In this document: piece by piece, positions 41,462 through 49,970 of the stretch
Position numbering within the stretch: the stretch's first letter is position 1
Layout: every line of letters starts with the position of its first letter
Assembly: GCF_900115555.1 (NCBI RefSeq)
Contig: NZ_FOWX01000026.1
Span: 1 to 64,000, forward strand
Reading direction: 5' to 3'
Source of the DNA: Pseudomonas borbori
GTDB taxonomy: Bacteria > Pseudomonadota > Gammaproteobacteria > Pseudomonadales > Pseudomonadaceae
DNA length: 64,000 nucleotides
The notes under the pieces: generated by a model
Database searches by the model: none
Seen by the model: the letters and a program-made list of their open reading frames with translations, nothing else
Told to the model about the DNA's origin: nothing
Position numbers and translations under genes: made by a program

Positions 41462-41863
41462 TTATTCCGCGCTGTCGGTGAGCTGTTGCAGGACGGCCAG
41501 CGCACGTGGCCCATCGGCGTGGGCGACGAATAGGTGGTCGTGGTAGAAGCCGGCAATCACGTTGCAGCTGATCCCGGCTTGAGCCAGTGCGCCGGCAACG
41601 GCGGCCGTCAAACCGACTGCTTCCAGCGCCGAATGCACGTGCAAGGTCAGCCAGGCCGCGACATAGCTGTAGGGCAAACGCAGTTGTTCGGCCTGCAAAC
41701 GCGGCAGGATCACGGTGAGGCCTTCAGCCTCTTGAAAACTGCCCAGTGGCTGTACGCCGTCCAACTGCGCGGCATCGGTCAGGCTGCAAAATACGTAAGC
41801 GCCATCGTTCAGCTGCGGGTTCATGCTGCGCAGCAATGTCGTCAGTGAAGTTTCGCCGGCCAT
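41462..41863 (-). CDS. ACT domain protein
   Basis: A 133-residue protein with two ACT-like halves (ACT_7 type), including VLPRLQAEQLRLPY and LTAAVAGALAQAGISCNVIAGFYHDHLFV. ACT domains bind amino acids and can regulate enzymes. It sits between argP (divergent) and argO (same strand, five bases away) and is thus probably coexpressed with the exporter, perhaps as an amino-acid sensor. The ligand is not shown by sequence. Confidence 0.85.
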   Translation of the reverse strand: MAGETSLTTLLRSMNPQLNDGAYVFCSLTDAAQLDGVQPLGSFQEAEGLTVILPRLQAEQLRLPYSYVAAWLTLHVHSALEAVGLTAAVAGALAQAGISCNVIAGFYHDHLFVAHADGPRALAVLQQLTDSAE

Positions 41864-41962
41864 GCGGATTGCCTTGTTCGAGGTGGTTGATGCTGGTCAG
41901 TCTGGGGCGCGTGGCTGTATAAGAAAAATCAATCTTGCTGATTACTCATTAGGAGAATTGAT

Positions 41963-42868
41963 TTGTTCGATTACAAGCTGCTGGCCGCCCTGGCCGCGGT
42001 GGTGGAGCAGGCCGGTTTCGAGCGGGCGGCCCAGGTGCTGGGTCTGTCGCAATCGGCGGTGTCGCAGCGGATCAAACTGCTCGAGGCGCGGATTGGCCAG
42101 CCGGTGCTGGTGCGTGCCACGCCGCCGGCACCCACCGAGATCGGCCGGCGCCTGCTCAACCATGTGCAGCAGGTGCGCCTGCTCGAGCGCGATGTGCAGG
42201 CGCAGGTGCCGGCGCTGGACGAAGGCGGAGTGCCCGAGCGCCTGCGCATCGCCCTCAATGCCGATAGTCTGGCGACCTGGTGGGCGACTGCCGTGGGCGA
42301 GTTTTGCGCCCGGAACCGGCTGTTGCTGGAGTTGCTGGTGGAGGATCAGGACGTCGGTCTGAAGCGCATGCGTGCCGGTGATGTCGCCGCCTGCGTATGT
42401 GCCACGGACAGGCCGGTGGCCGGTGCGCGCAGCCAGGCCCTGGGCGCCATGCGTTACCGCGCGTTGGCCAGTCCGGCATTCATTGCCCGGCACTTTCCCC
42501 GGGGCGTCACCCCGGCGGCGCTGGCGCGGGTACCGGGCATCGTGTTTGGCCCGGATGACCTGTTGCAGCATCGCTACCTGGCCGAACTCGGCGTCGAGGG
42601 TGGTTTTGTGCATCACCTGTGTCCGTCGTCCGAGGGCTTCGTGCGCTTGACCCTGGGCGGTCTTGGCTGGGGCCTGATGCCGGAACAGCAGGTGCTGAAT
42701 GAGCTGGCCCGTGGCGAGCTGGTCGAACTGATCGCCGAGCGGCCGGTCGATGTGCCACTGTACTGGCATCACTGGCGCAACGGCGGCGAGCTGCTCGAGC
42801 GCCTGACCGGGCATCTGCGCAAGGCGGCCGGCGAGTGTCTGGTTCCGCCGGGGCAAGCCGTGGGCTAG
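41963..42868 (+). CDS. argP: LysR-family transcriptional regulator ArgP
   Basis: A 301-residue LysR regulator. The N-terminal winged helix-turn-helix has GFERAAQVLGLSQSAVSQRIKLLE, closely matching E. coli ArgP/IciA; the C-terminal effector domain binds lysine or arginine in ArgP. The frame opens at a TTG at 41963 with AGGAG at 41951-41955, seven bases upstream, which I take as the real start. It is divergent from the ACT gene and argO, the likely target. The region after it is gene-poor. Confidence 0.93.
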   Translation: MFDYKLLAALAAVVEQAGFERAAQVLGLSQSAVSQRIKLLEARIGQPVLVRATPPAPTEIGRRLLNHVQQVRLLERDVQAQVPALDEGGVPERLRIALNADSLATWWATAVGEFCARNRLLLELLVEDQDVGLKRMRAGDVAACVCATDRPVAGARSQALGAMRYRALASPAFIARHFPRGVTPAALARVPGIVFGPDDLLQHRYLAELGVEGGFVHHLCPSSEGFVRLTLGGLGWGLMPEQQVLNELARGELVELIAERPVDVPLYWHHWRNGGELLERLTGHLRKAAGECLVPPGQAVG

Positions 42869-43408
42869 GAGGCTGTCCGAGAACAGGCAGGCGCAGCGAA
42901 CCGCTCGCCGGTCTGGCCTGCGGGTCTTCAGTCAGCAATGGATGGCCGGCCTGCTGGCGGGTCTCTGCGCTGGTCGACGTCAGGCAGGCGCTGAGCATCG
43001 AGTCGATCGCGTCCGGCTGGCTCATGCGGATATCCACCGCCAGTTCCTCGCGCAGCCTGCGGCGCAAGCGCTTCATGCAGTCCAGAACTTATCTGTTCAG
43101 TTCCATGTGCCTTCCCCTGTTAGTGGCGTGGGCTGGGTGTCGCTCATCCTGAAGGGCACCAAGCAGAGCGCCGGGGCTGCCGCCTCTATCAGGCTCTGGC
43201 GCTGCGAGTAGGTCGCGCCTGAGAGGGCGCAAAGCGCGTACCTGCTCATCGACTGCGGAACTGCGCGCCCTGCAGGCAGTCATTGTGTCCGTACCGCGCT
43301 TCGTCTCAGTGCGTCTTGCCCCCGGCTTGGCGCGACACTGAAGCGTTGCGCGCGAACCGTTATACTGGCCGGCATTTCGCGTCTTCAGCGTTTTTTAAAG
43401 GTTTACTC
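42869..43408. other. Intergenic stretch with a possible gene remnant
   Basis: 540 bases between argP and the coiled-coil protein gene. Apart from the remnant annotated within it, no gene, hairpin or promoter stood out. The remnant is on the minus strand at about 42931-43106. Confidence 0.4.
42931..43106 (-). pseudogene. Possible decayed small gene
   Basis: The minus strand reads MELNR, a TAA stop, then VLDCMKRLRRRLREEL-AVDIRMSQPDAIDSMLSACL and further. A purine-rich GGGGAAGG lies just before the ATG at 43106, and codon use past the stop looks natural. The frame then runs without a stop into the antisense of argP. This looks like a small protein gene with a nonsense codon and a lost 3' end. 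An intact gene starting at ATG 43076 is an alternative. I do not recognise a family. Confidence 0.3.
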
Positions 43409-44272
43409 ATGCGTAACGATGCCCACGACGAACTCGATCATGTGCCCAGCCTGACCACCGACACGCGTGATCGCGATGATTTCGCTACGGGTCACCACGA
43501 ACCCGCCATGCGGACGCCTTCCCGCGTCGCTGCGGCACCAGCCAGGGCGGCCAGTACCGGCGCCCTGTGGGCGTTGGTCGGTGCCCTGACGATCGCCCTC
43601 GGCGGGCTGGGCTGGTGGAGTTTTCAGCAGATCAGCCTGATGGAGCAGCAACTGGTGGCCACCCAGGAGAGCTTCGCGCGCATCAGCGAGGAGGCTGCCG
43701 GACGTATCCAGGATATCCGTGGCAAGGTGGTGGCGACCGAGTCCACGGTCACCAGCGGCAGTGAAGCGCTCAAGCTGCAGGTCAAACAGCTGGAAAACAA
43801 GCTGGCCGAACTGGGCAAGCAGCAGCAGAGCGTGGCCGCCCAGCAGGGCAGCCAGGACAAGCGCATCGAGCAATTGGCGGCCGAGCTGAAGACCCAGCAG
43901 GGTGTGGCCAGCAAGCTCGATGGCAGCCTGAAGAGCCTGAGCAGCGAACAGGTGGCGCTGAAAAGCGCGCAGACCTCGCTGCAGGCCGAGCAGGCGTCCC
44001 TGAAAACCGCGCAAGCCGGGCTGGTCAAGCTCGACGGCGAGCTGAAAAGCCTGGGCGGCGAGATCGCAGCGCTGAAGCAGATCGGCGATCCGAATCCGGC
44101 CATCGGCCGTCTGGAGCAGGACCTGCTGGTGCTGCGCAGCGAGCTGGACAACCGCCCGGCGCCGAAAAGCAACACCGCCGAGTTCGATGCCTTCCGCGCC
44201 CAGATGACCCGCAATATCAGCACCCTGCAAGCCCAGATCCAGAATCTGCAGCAGCAGATCGACGCACGCTGA
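43409..44272 (+). CDS. Coiled-coil membrane protein, hypothetical
   Basis: A 287-residue protein. The first 45 residues are acidic and hydrophilic, followed by one transmembrane segment at about 48-70 (ALWALVGALTIALGGLGWWSF) and a long coiled coil to the C-terminus, with heptads such as LKLQVKQLENKLAELGKQQQSV. The segment 130-215 contains imperfect repeats (LKSAQTSLQAEQASLKTAQAGL). The N-terminus is cytoplasmic and the coil probably periplasmic. Start ATG 43409 is preceded by AAAGGTTTACTC. The function is unknown. It resembles uncharacterised Pseudomonas proteins. Confidence 0.85.
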   Translation: MRNDAHDELDHVPSLTTDTRDRDDFATGHHEPAMRTPSRVAAAPARAASTGALWALVGALTIALGGLGWWSFQQISLMEQQLVATQESFARISEEAAGRIQDIRGKVVATESTVTSGSEALKLQVKQLENKLAELGKQQQSVAAQQGSQDKRIEQLAAELKTQQGVASKLDGSLKSLSSEQVALKSAQTSLQAEQASLKTAQAGLVKLDGELKSLGGEIAALKQIGDPNPAIGRLEQDLLVLRSELDNRPAPKSNTAEFDAFRAQMTRNISTLQAQIQNLQQQIDAR

Positions 44273-44312
44273 TACCGGCGGCTGATGCAGCCGAGCGTCT
44301 CCGCCCGGGCGC

Positions 44313-45266
44313 TCAGGGCGCTTGCTGCATGCGCCGGCGAAAGGCGCCCGGGGTTTCGCCGCAGAGTTGCTTGAACAACTTGGCGAAGGTCGCGCGATCG
44401 GCATAACCGACCTGTGCGGCAACCTGCTCCAGCGAGCGCGTTGGCTGGCGCAGGGCGGTTTGTGCGGCGCCGATGCGCAGGCGCTGCAGGTAGTCATTGG
44501 GCGTCAGCCCGGTACTGCTCTTGAAACGGCGCAACAGGGTGCGCGGCGAGCAATTGGCCCGTTCGGCCAGGCGCTTGAGATCGATCGGCTCGGCGTGGTG
44601 GCGTTGCATCCACTGCAGCAACGGGGCGAGCGGGCTGTCGGCGGAGCCGCTTGCCGGCAGCAGCGGGGCAAACCGTGACTGGCGGCCGCGCTGGCTATCG
44701 AACACCAGGGCGTTGGCGACCTGTTGCGCCAGCCACTCGCCGGCATGCCGGGCGATCAGGTACAGGCACAGGTCCAGCCCGGCATGGGCGCCACCCGAGC
44801 TGTACAGGTTGCCGTCGTGGCAGAGCAGTTCGTCGATTTCCAGCTGTACCAGCGCGAAGCGCTGGCGGAACTGGCTGGCCAATGCCCAGTGGGTGGTGGC
44901 CCGCCGGCCATCGAGCAGGCCGGCGGCGCCGAGCAGAAACGCGCTGCTGCACAGGCTGGCGATTGCTTGGTTGACCGGACGTTGTGCCAGCCAGGGCAAC
45001 AAGGCGGCATTGGCAGCGAGGCTGAGGTCGATGGCACTGCCGGTGGCCGGCAGCATCAGCAGATCGGCCTGCTCGGCCAGGGCCAGGCCACCGTCGACCC
45101 GGATCCGCGCGAAGTCGAGGTCGACCGGCTGGGCATCCAGGCTGAAGCGCTGCAGCTCGAACAGCGGCTTGCCGGCCAGGCGATTGGCCAGGGCGAAGGC
45201 ATCGCAGGCCATGCTCAGGCTGGAGCAGACCGTTTGCCGACAGACGTAGAGGGCGATGGTGGGCAT
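44313..45266 (-). CDS. GlxA-like AraC family transcriptional regulator
   Basis: A 317-residue regulator. The N-terminal half is DJ-1/PfpI-like (about 1-180), with SLCSSAFLLGAAGLLDGRRATTHW, the region around the nucleophile elbow. The C-terminal half is an AraC/XylS helix-turn-helix pair (about 215-315), with LAERANCSPRTLLRRFKSSTG and the second VAAQVGYADRATFAKLFKQLCG. Such regulators often sense amines or small metabolites. It is divergent from the SnoaL-like gene at 45387, so that gene may be its target. The effector is unknown. Confidence 0.92.
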   Translation of the reverse strand: MPTIALYVCRQTVCSSLSMACDAFALANRLAGKPLFELQRFSLDAQPVDLDFARIRVDGGLALAEQADLLMLPATGSAIDLSLAANAALLPWLAQRPVNQAIASLCSSAFLLGAAGLLDGRRATTHWALASQFRQRFALVQLEIDELLCHDGNLYSSGGAHAGLDLCLYLIARHAGEWLAQQVANALVFDSQRGRQSRFAPLLPASGSADSPLAPLLQWMQRHHAEPIDLKRLAERANCSPRTLLRRFKSSTGLTPNDYLQRLRIGAAQTALRQPTRSLEQVAAQVGYADRATFAKLFKQLCGETPGAFRRRMQQAP

Positions 45267-45386
45267 GGCGAGCGAGTCGATTGCGAGATTGTGGCGATTA
45301 TGGACACAAAGTTGGCGTGCACGCCAATCGCCATCGGCCCCTTAGCCGACAATACTGAGGACACTTGTCCCTCTGGAGCCGTGCCC

Positions 45387-45857
45387 ATGACTCACCCCAA
45401 CGCCGAACTCATCTGTCGGTTCTACCAGGCCTTCCAGCAGCGCGACGCCGAGGCCATGGCGGCCTGCTACGCCGAGGATGTGCGCTTCAGTGACCCGGTA
45501 TTCCAGGATCTGCGCGGTCGCGAGGCTGCGGACATGTGGCGGATGCTGACGGCGCGCGCGCAGAATTTCTCGCTGACCTTCAGCAACGTCCAGGCAGACG
45601 AGCGGCAGGGCAGCGCCCAGTGGGTGGCGACCTACCTGTTCGGCCAGACCGGCAATACGGTGGTCAACCGTATCGAGGCCCACTTCGTCTTTCGCGACGG
45701 CAAGATCGTCGAGCATCGCGACCAGTTCGACCTGTGGCACTGGGCGCGCCAGGCCCTGGGCATGAAAGGGCTGGTGCTGGGCTGGGCGCCGCCGGTGCAG
45801 AACGCCATTCGCCGTCAGGCGGCCAAGGGCCTGGCGCAATTCAGGGCATCCCGCTGA
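45387..45857 (+). CDS. Nuclear transport factor 2 / SnoaL-like fold protein
   Basis: A 156-residue protein with the NTF2/SnoaL fold: ELICRFYQAFQQRDAEAMAACYAEDVRFSDPVF, then VNRIEAHFVFRDGKIVEHRDQFDLW. Such proteins bind small ligands or act as isomerases or cyclases; none of the specific catalytic sets can be assigned. ATG 45387 was chosen, as the open frame extends 221 codons upstream as the antisense of the divergent regulator gene. It lies opposite the GlxA-like regulator. Confidence 0.85.
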   Translation: MTHPNAELICRFYQAFQQRDAEAMAACYAEDVRFSDPVFQDLRGREAADMWRMLTARAQNFSLTFSNVQADERQGSAQWVATYLFGQTGNTVVNRIEAHFVFRDGKIVEHRDQFDLWHWARQALGMKGLVLGWAPPVQNAIRRQAAKGLAQFRASR

Positions 45858-46034
45858 CCCTTGGCGGTTAGCCGCAACAACCAGCGCAGTGGTAGGCTTT
45901 CTGGTCTGAACCCCAGGCGCAGGTTGCGAATCTGGACTATTCGTTGAATGCAAGGCCGTTGCTGAACGCGGCCTAACCGAGTGCAGTTGCCCTTCAGCTG
46001 CCGGCCAAGAGCCAGTCCGTCAGGAAGCCCGATC

Positions 46035-46745
46035 ATGAGTGTAATGTCGTTGTCCGCCAGCGAAGCCAAGGCCTGGAGCGTGCACGCCGTCACCGCCAGC
46101 GGGGTGATTCTGGCGTTGCTGGCCTTGCTGGCGGTGCTCGATGGTCGACCGCAGGTCTGCCTGCTCTGGTTGGGGGCGGCGCTGTTGGTGGACGGCCTGG
46201 ATGGCACCCTGGCGCGCAAGTTCGACGTCAAGGTGGTGTTGCCGCACTTCGATGGTTCGACTCTGGATCTGGTGATCGACTACCTCACCTATGTGTTCAT
46301 CCCGGCGATCTTCGTCTATCGCTTCATTGCCCTGCCCGAATACAGCCTGCTGCTGGCGGTCGGGGTGATCCTGTTGTCGTCGTTGTTCTGCTTCTGCAAC
46401 CTCAACATGAAGAGCAAGGACAACTACTTCGTCGGCTTTCCGGCGGCCTGGAACGTGGTGATCGTCTACCTCTACCTGCTGGACTTCGCGCCCTGGCTGA
46501 GTCTCGCCACCATCCTGCTGTTGTCGGGGCTGACCCTGAGCAAGATGAAGTTTCTCCACCCGTTTCGGGTCAAGCAATTCATGCCGCTGAATATCGGCGT
46601 GACCCTGCTGTGGATGGCGGTCTGCGCCTTGCTGATCGTCCAGTACCCGCTCAACCAGACCTGGCTGCTGCTGGTCTGGGGGCTGACCAGCGTCTATTTC
46701 GTTGCTATCTGCCTGTGGCGCACGGCCCGCGAATGGCTGGCATGA
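46035..46745 (+). CDS. pcs: Phosphatidylcholine synthase
   Basis: A 236-residue membrane enzyme of the CDP-alcohol phosphotransferase family that condenses CDP-diacylglycerol with choline to form phosphatidylcholine. The catalytic motif DG-(x)2-AR...G...D is present in DGLDGTLARKFDV and FDGSTLDLVIDY. Six to eight transmembrane helices follow. The fold, length and the VVLPHFDGSTLD segment match bacterial Pcs. ATG 46035 follows CAGGAAG at 46021-46027. It was presumably kept from a lineage with phosphatidylcholine membranes. Confidence 0.92.
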   Translation: MSVMSLSASEAKAWSVHAVTASGVILALLALLAVLDGRPQVCLLWLGAALLVDGLDGTLARKFDVKVVLPHFDGSTLDLVIDYLTYVFIPAIFVYRFIALPEYSLLLAVGVILLSSLFCFCNLNMKSKDNYFVGFPAAWNVVIVYLYLLDFAPWLSLATILLLSGLTLSKMKFLHPFRVKQFMPLNIGVTLLWMAVCALLIVQYPLNQTWLLLVWGLTSVYFVAICLWRTAREWLA

Positions 46746-46769
46746 AGCTGTGCCGGGGTGCTGCCGGCG

Positions 46770-47069
46770 ATGACTGAGGCTGCGGACAAAGCCTGGTTCG
46801 TCTACCTGGTGCGGGCGCAGAACGGCGCGCTCTATTGCGGGATCAGCGACGACCCGCAGCGGCGTTTCGCCCAGCATCGGAGCGGCAAGGGCGCGCGCTT
46901 CTTCCATTCCAGCCCGGCGGCGGCACTGGTCTACATCGAGTCCTGCGCGGGCAAGGGCGATGCGTTGCGCCGGGAACGGGCGATCAAGCGCCTGGGCAAA
47001 CCGGCCAAGGAAGTGCTGGTGGCCGGAGGCAGTCTTATCGCTGTGGCTGATGGCGCACTATCAGGCTGA
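46770..47069 (+). CDS. GIY-YIG nuclease superfamily protein
   Basis: A 99-residue protein of the GIY-YIG family (UPF0213/YhbQ type). The motif reads [16 protein letters not shown], with the YCG in place of YIG, then [18 protein letters not shown] and the catalytic-type Arg and Glu positions. These small proteins have nuclease-like folds, but the substrate is not known. I start at ATG 46770; an alternative GTG at 46758 would add four residues. It follows pcs with 24 bases between. Confidence 0.85.
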   Translation: MTEAADKAWFVYLVRAQNGALYCGISDDPQRRFAQHRSGKGARFFHSSPAAALVYIESCAGKGDALRRERAIKRLGKPAKEVLVAGGSLIAVADGALSG

Positions 47070-47134
47070 GCGGGTAGGCCGCAGCGGACTGCGCGGGTAA
47101 GCTGGGTGCTTCCTGAATAGTTGCGGAGCCTGTC

Positions 47135-48064
47135 ATGCACGAGTTGATCCTGCACCATTACCCGACCTCGCCGTTTGCCGAGAAGGCGCGCCTGATGCTG
47201 GGCTTCAAGCAGTTGTCCTGGCGCTCGGTGCTGATCCCCGCGGTGATGCCCAAGCCGGATCTGACCGCCTTGACCGGCGGCTACCGCAAGACCCCGGTGC
47301 TGCAGATCGGTGCCGACATCTATTGCGATACCGCGCTAATCGCCCGGCGTCTGGAGGCGGAAAAAGCCACGCCGGCGCTGCTGCCCGAAGGCCAGGAATT
47401 CAATGTCGCCAGCTTCGCCCAATGGGCCGACACGCTGGTGTTCCAGCATGCGGTGAGCCTGGTATTCCAGCCGGAGTCGGTGGCCGTGCGCTTCGCCAAG
47501 CTGCCGCCCGAGGCGGTCAAGGGCTTCCTGGCCGACCGTGCCGGGCTGTTCAGTGGCGGCACTGCCAGCCGCCTGCCGCTGGAACAGGCCCAGCACGAAT
47601 GGCCGGTGCTGATGAGCCGTTTGCAGCAGCAACTGGAGCGTGAACAGGGCGACTTCCTGTTCGGCGAGCCGTCGCTGGCCGACTTCGCCATGGCCCACCC
47701 GCTGTGGTTCCTGCGCGGCACCCCGGTGACCGCGCCGCTGGTTGACGAGTATCCGGCAGTGGCGGCCTGGCTCGGCCGGGTGCTGGGTTTCGGCCATGGT
47801 TCGCACAGCGAGATGAGCGGCGAAGAGGCCGTGGCGATTGCGCGCGAGGCGACGCCGGCCGAGCTTCCCGACGAGGCCTTGATTGACGGTTTCACGCCCG
47901 GCCAGCGGGTGGCCATTGCGGCCATCGATTACGGTGTCGATCCGGTCGAGGGCGAGTTGCTGTTCAGTGGCCGCGAAGAGCTGATCCTGCGCCGCGAAGA
48001 TCCGCGGGCCGGGGTTGTGCATGTGCATTTTCCGCGCATGGGCTTTCGCATCGAGGCGCGCTGA
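47135..48064 (+). CDS. Glutathione S-transferase family protein, long form
   Basis: A 309-residue GST-like protein, longer than usual. The N-terminal thioredoxin fold (HHYPTSPFAEKARLMLGFKQL, then RKTPVLQIGADIYCDT) covers about 1-80, the helical domain follows to about 220, and an extra C-terminal domain (about 225-309) contains GQRVAIAAIDYGVDPVEGELLFSG. This matches uncharacterised GSTs with a C-terminal DUF-like extension. The substrate is unknown. ATG 47135 follows GCGGAGCCTGTC. The stop lies 11 bases from the end of the convergent metallopeptidase gene. Confidence 0.88.
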   Translation: MHELILHHYPTSPFAEKARLMLGFKQLSWRSVLIPAVMPKPDLTALTGGYRKTPVLQIGADIYCDTALIARRLEAEKATPALLPEGQEFNVASFAQWADTLVFQHAVSLVFQPESVAVRFAKLPPEAVKGFLADRAGLFSGGTASRLPLEQAQHEWPVLMSRLQQQLEREQGDFLFGEPSLADFAMAHPLWFLRGTPVTAPLVDEYPAVAAWLGRVLGFGHGSHSEMSGEEAVAIAREATPAELPDEALIDGFTPGQRVAIAAIDYGVDPVEGELLFSGREELILRREDPRAGVVHVHFPRMGFRIEAR

Positions 48065-48075
48065 GACGCGCTTGG

Positions 48076-48990
48076 TTACGGCCTGCGACAGCTGTCGCAG
48101 GCCTGCAAGGCCGCCTGGCGCAGGCGCGGCAACTGCACGGCAAGCAGCTGGAAGTGCACCAGACGTTCGTAACACAGCACCAGTTCGCCGCCGGTGCGGC
48201 TGTACCAGGCATCCGGCGCGCCGCAGCTGGCCAGGCGCAGCACCAGATCGCGGGGGAGGCGGTAGGTCTGGCTGGCCCGAGCGGCGATGGCCTCCACTTC
48301 GCCCGAGCGGCGGATCTGGTCGAGCAGGCGCCGGCTCTCTTCCGGGCGCAGGCTCGGCGGCTCGTAGATCACCTGGATACGGTGCTCAATCGGCTCGCCC
48401 GGACGGCGGCCGTGTTGTTGCTCGACCCAGGCCAGGGCCTTGCGCACCTGGGCGTATTCCTGGTCGCAATAGAGCGCGCGTTCCACCGGTAAACCGGTGA
48501 TCTTGGGCACCCATTCCAGCCGATCCGGATCGCTGCCGTAGATCAGGCAGGCCAGATTGTAGAAACGCTGTTCGTCGAGGCCATGGCTGGCCCAGGCGTA
48601 CACTTGCTCATGCTCCGGTTTCACCCGTTGCCATTCCAGCCGCCAGTAATCGGCGATGTCCAGCAGTTTGGCGTAGAAGTCGGCGTCGCGCTGACGCCCG
48701 GAGGAGAGGAACAGGCTGATGAAGCCGAGTTGATCGGCGGCATCCTCCTCGCGGCCGAGCAGTGGAAGATTCAGCTCGGCGATCAGCAGATGGCCCATTT
48801 CGTGCGCCAGGGTGAACTCGGCATTCACCGCGACGAAGCGTGCGCTGTCGCTGCGCAGTGCTTCCGGTGGCGGTTCTTCAGTGGCCATGCTCGCCGCGCC
48901 GGTCAGTAGCAGTGCCAGGCATAGCGTGGCGCGCACAACCAGACGGCGACCTCGGGTCGCCAGGCTGGGCTGGCTGCAGGACGGTTTCAT
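48076..48990 (-). CDS. DUF4344-type putative metallopeptidase, exported
   Basis: A 304-residue protein with a signal peptide (about 1-36) and the zinc motif HEMGH (about 63-67) in LAHEMGHLLIAELNLPLLGREEDAADQL, with the downstream EEDAADQLG as the probable third ligand. This architecture fits the DUF4344 family of predicted metallopeptidases in the envelope. The last codons overlap a perfect 24-bp palindrome (48080-48103). The gene converges on the GST gene. The function is inferred from the motif only. Confidence 0.85.
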   Translation of the reverse strand: MKPSCSQPSLATRGRRLVVRATLCLALLLTGAASMATEEPPPEALRSDSARFVAVNAEFTLAHEMGHLLIAELNLPLLGREEDAADQLGFISLFLSSGRQRDADFYAKLLDIADYWRLEWQRVKPEHEQVYAWASHGLDEQRFYNLACLIYGSDPDRLEWVPKITGLPVERALYCDQEYAQVRKALAWVEQQHGRRPGEPIEHRIQVIYEPPSLRPEESRRLLDQIRRSGEVEAIAARASQTYRLPRDLVLRLASCGAPDAWYSRTGGELVLCYERLVHFQLLAVQLPRLRQAALQACDSCRRP

Positions 48991-49072
48991 CCCCGACTCC
49001 TCGCGGCAGACGGTGGAACCATTACCTCTGACTCTAGCAGCCCGCCGGGCTCGGGGTTGCGCGTGTGGAAGC

Positions 49073-49091
49073 GGCCGGGCGGCGTTCCGCT
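49073..49091. repeat. REP-like element, second copy of 19-bp sequence
   Basis: GGCCGGGCGGCGTTCCGCT here matches 37336-37354 exactly and is followed by a similar AGCCGCG stretch. It lies between a metallopeptidase gene and the PPK2 gene and resembles a Pseudomonas extragenic palindrome. Confidence 0.4.
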
Positions 49092-49117
49092 GCAGCCGCG
49101 GTTACCGCACAGTGGCG

Positions 49118-49939
49118 CTAGTCCGCACCCAGCAGCTCGGCCTCGGTGAAGGGTGGCGGGCGCTGCGGCCATTCCAGCTGCAAGCGCTCGAACTCGCGGG
49201 CCAGCAGGCTGGCCAGCAGCCAGTCGCGCAGCCAGCGATGCTCGGCCGGGATCACATACCAGGGCGCCGCCTGGCTGTGACTGGCCGTCAGCAGTTCGCC
49301 CCAGCGTTGCTGGCGCTGAGCGTATTCGCGGTAGGCCAACAGATCGCTGGGGCGCAGTTTCCAGCGTTTGTCCGGGCGCTGCAGGCGTTGCAGCAGGCGC
49401 GCCTGCTGCTCGTCACGGGATATCTGCAGGTAGCACTTGAGCGGATGCAGGCGCTGCGCCGGCAGGCCTGCCTCCAGGGCCAGCAGGCGCTGCAGGCGCG
49501 CCGGTAGCTCGGCGGCGCTGATCAGGCCGTCGAACAGATCGCTGGCCAGGCCTTCGTAGTAACTGCGGTTGAACACCCCGAGCAGTCCGGGGGCGGGTAG
49601 CCGTCGCCGATAACGCCAGAGAAAGTCATGCCGCCGTTCGCCGGCGTCCGGTTGCTTGAAGCTGTGCAGGCGCAGGCCTTGCGGATCGATGGCATTGAGC
49701 ACGCGCCTGATCACGCCGTCCTTGCCGGCGCAGTCCGGGCCTTGCAGCACCAGCAGCAGGGCGTCCTGGGCGTTGGCCCAGAGCCGCCGCTGCTGATCGT
49801 TGAGCCAGGCGCGCAGTTCGGGCAGGGCCAGTTGCGCGCTCTTTCGGTCCAGGCCGAAGTCGCGCGCCGGATCCTGGGCAAACGGCGCCGCCGGATCGAG
49901 CCGGCAATCGTCGAGAACAGTGTCGGGCAGGCGTGACAT
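49118..49939 (-). CDS. Polyphosphate kinase 2 family protein
   Basis: A 273-residue PPK2-type enzyme, which uses polyphosphate to phosphorylate nucleotides or the reverse. The Walker A-like GPDCAGKDG is at about residues 69-77, followed by the lid and Walker B region; NRSYYEGLA is typical of the PPK2 core. Single-domain PPK2 class I/III members phosphorylate ADP or AMP, but substrate class cannot be told. It lies 31 bases upstream of yejK in direction of the gene end (same strand). Confidence 0.9.
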   Translation of the reverse strand: MSRLPDTVLDDCRLDPAAPFAQDPARDFGLDRKSAQLALPELRAWLNDQQRRLWANAQDALLLVLQGPDCAGKDGVIRRVLNAIDPQGLRLHSFKQPDAGERRHDFLWRYRRRLPAPGLLGVFNRSYYEGLASDLFDGLISAAELPARLQRLLALEAGLPAQRLHPLKCYLQISRDEQQARLLQRLQRPDKRWKLRPSDLLAYREYAQRQQRWGELLTASHSQAAPWYVIPAEHRWLRDWLLASLLAREFERLQLEWPQRPPPFTEAELLGAD

Positions 49940-49970
49940 GGCGCGATGCCTCAGCGGGAGTGAAAAACCC

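Noticed and set aside
42507-43076. 189-codon minus-strand frame spanning argP antisense
   Set aside because: Most of it is the antisense of argP. Only its first part (about 42931-43076) looks natural and is given as a possible gene remnant.
44724-45386. Upstream extension of the SnoaL-like gene
   Set aside because: It runs through the antisense of the divergent GlxA-like regulator. The natural start is ATG 45387.
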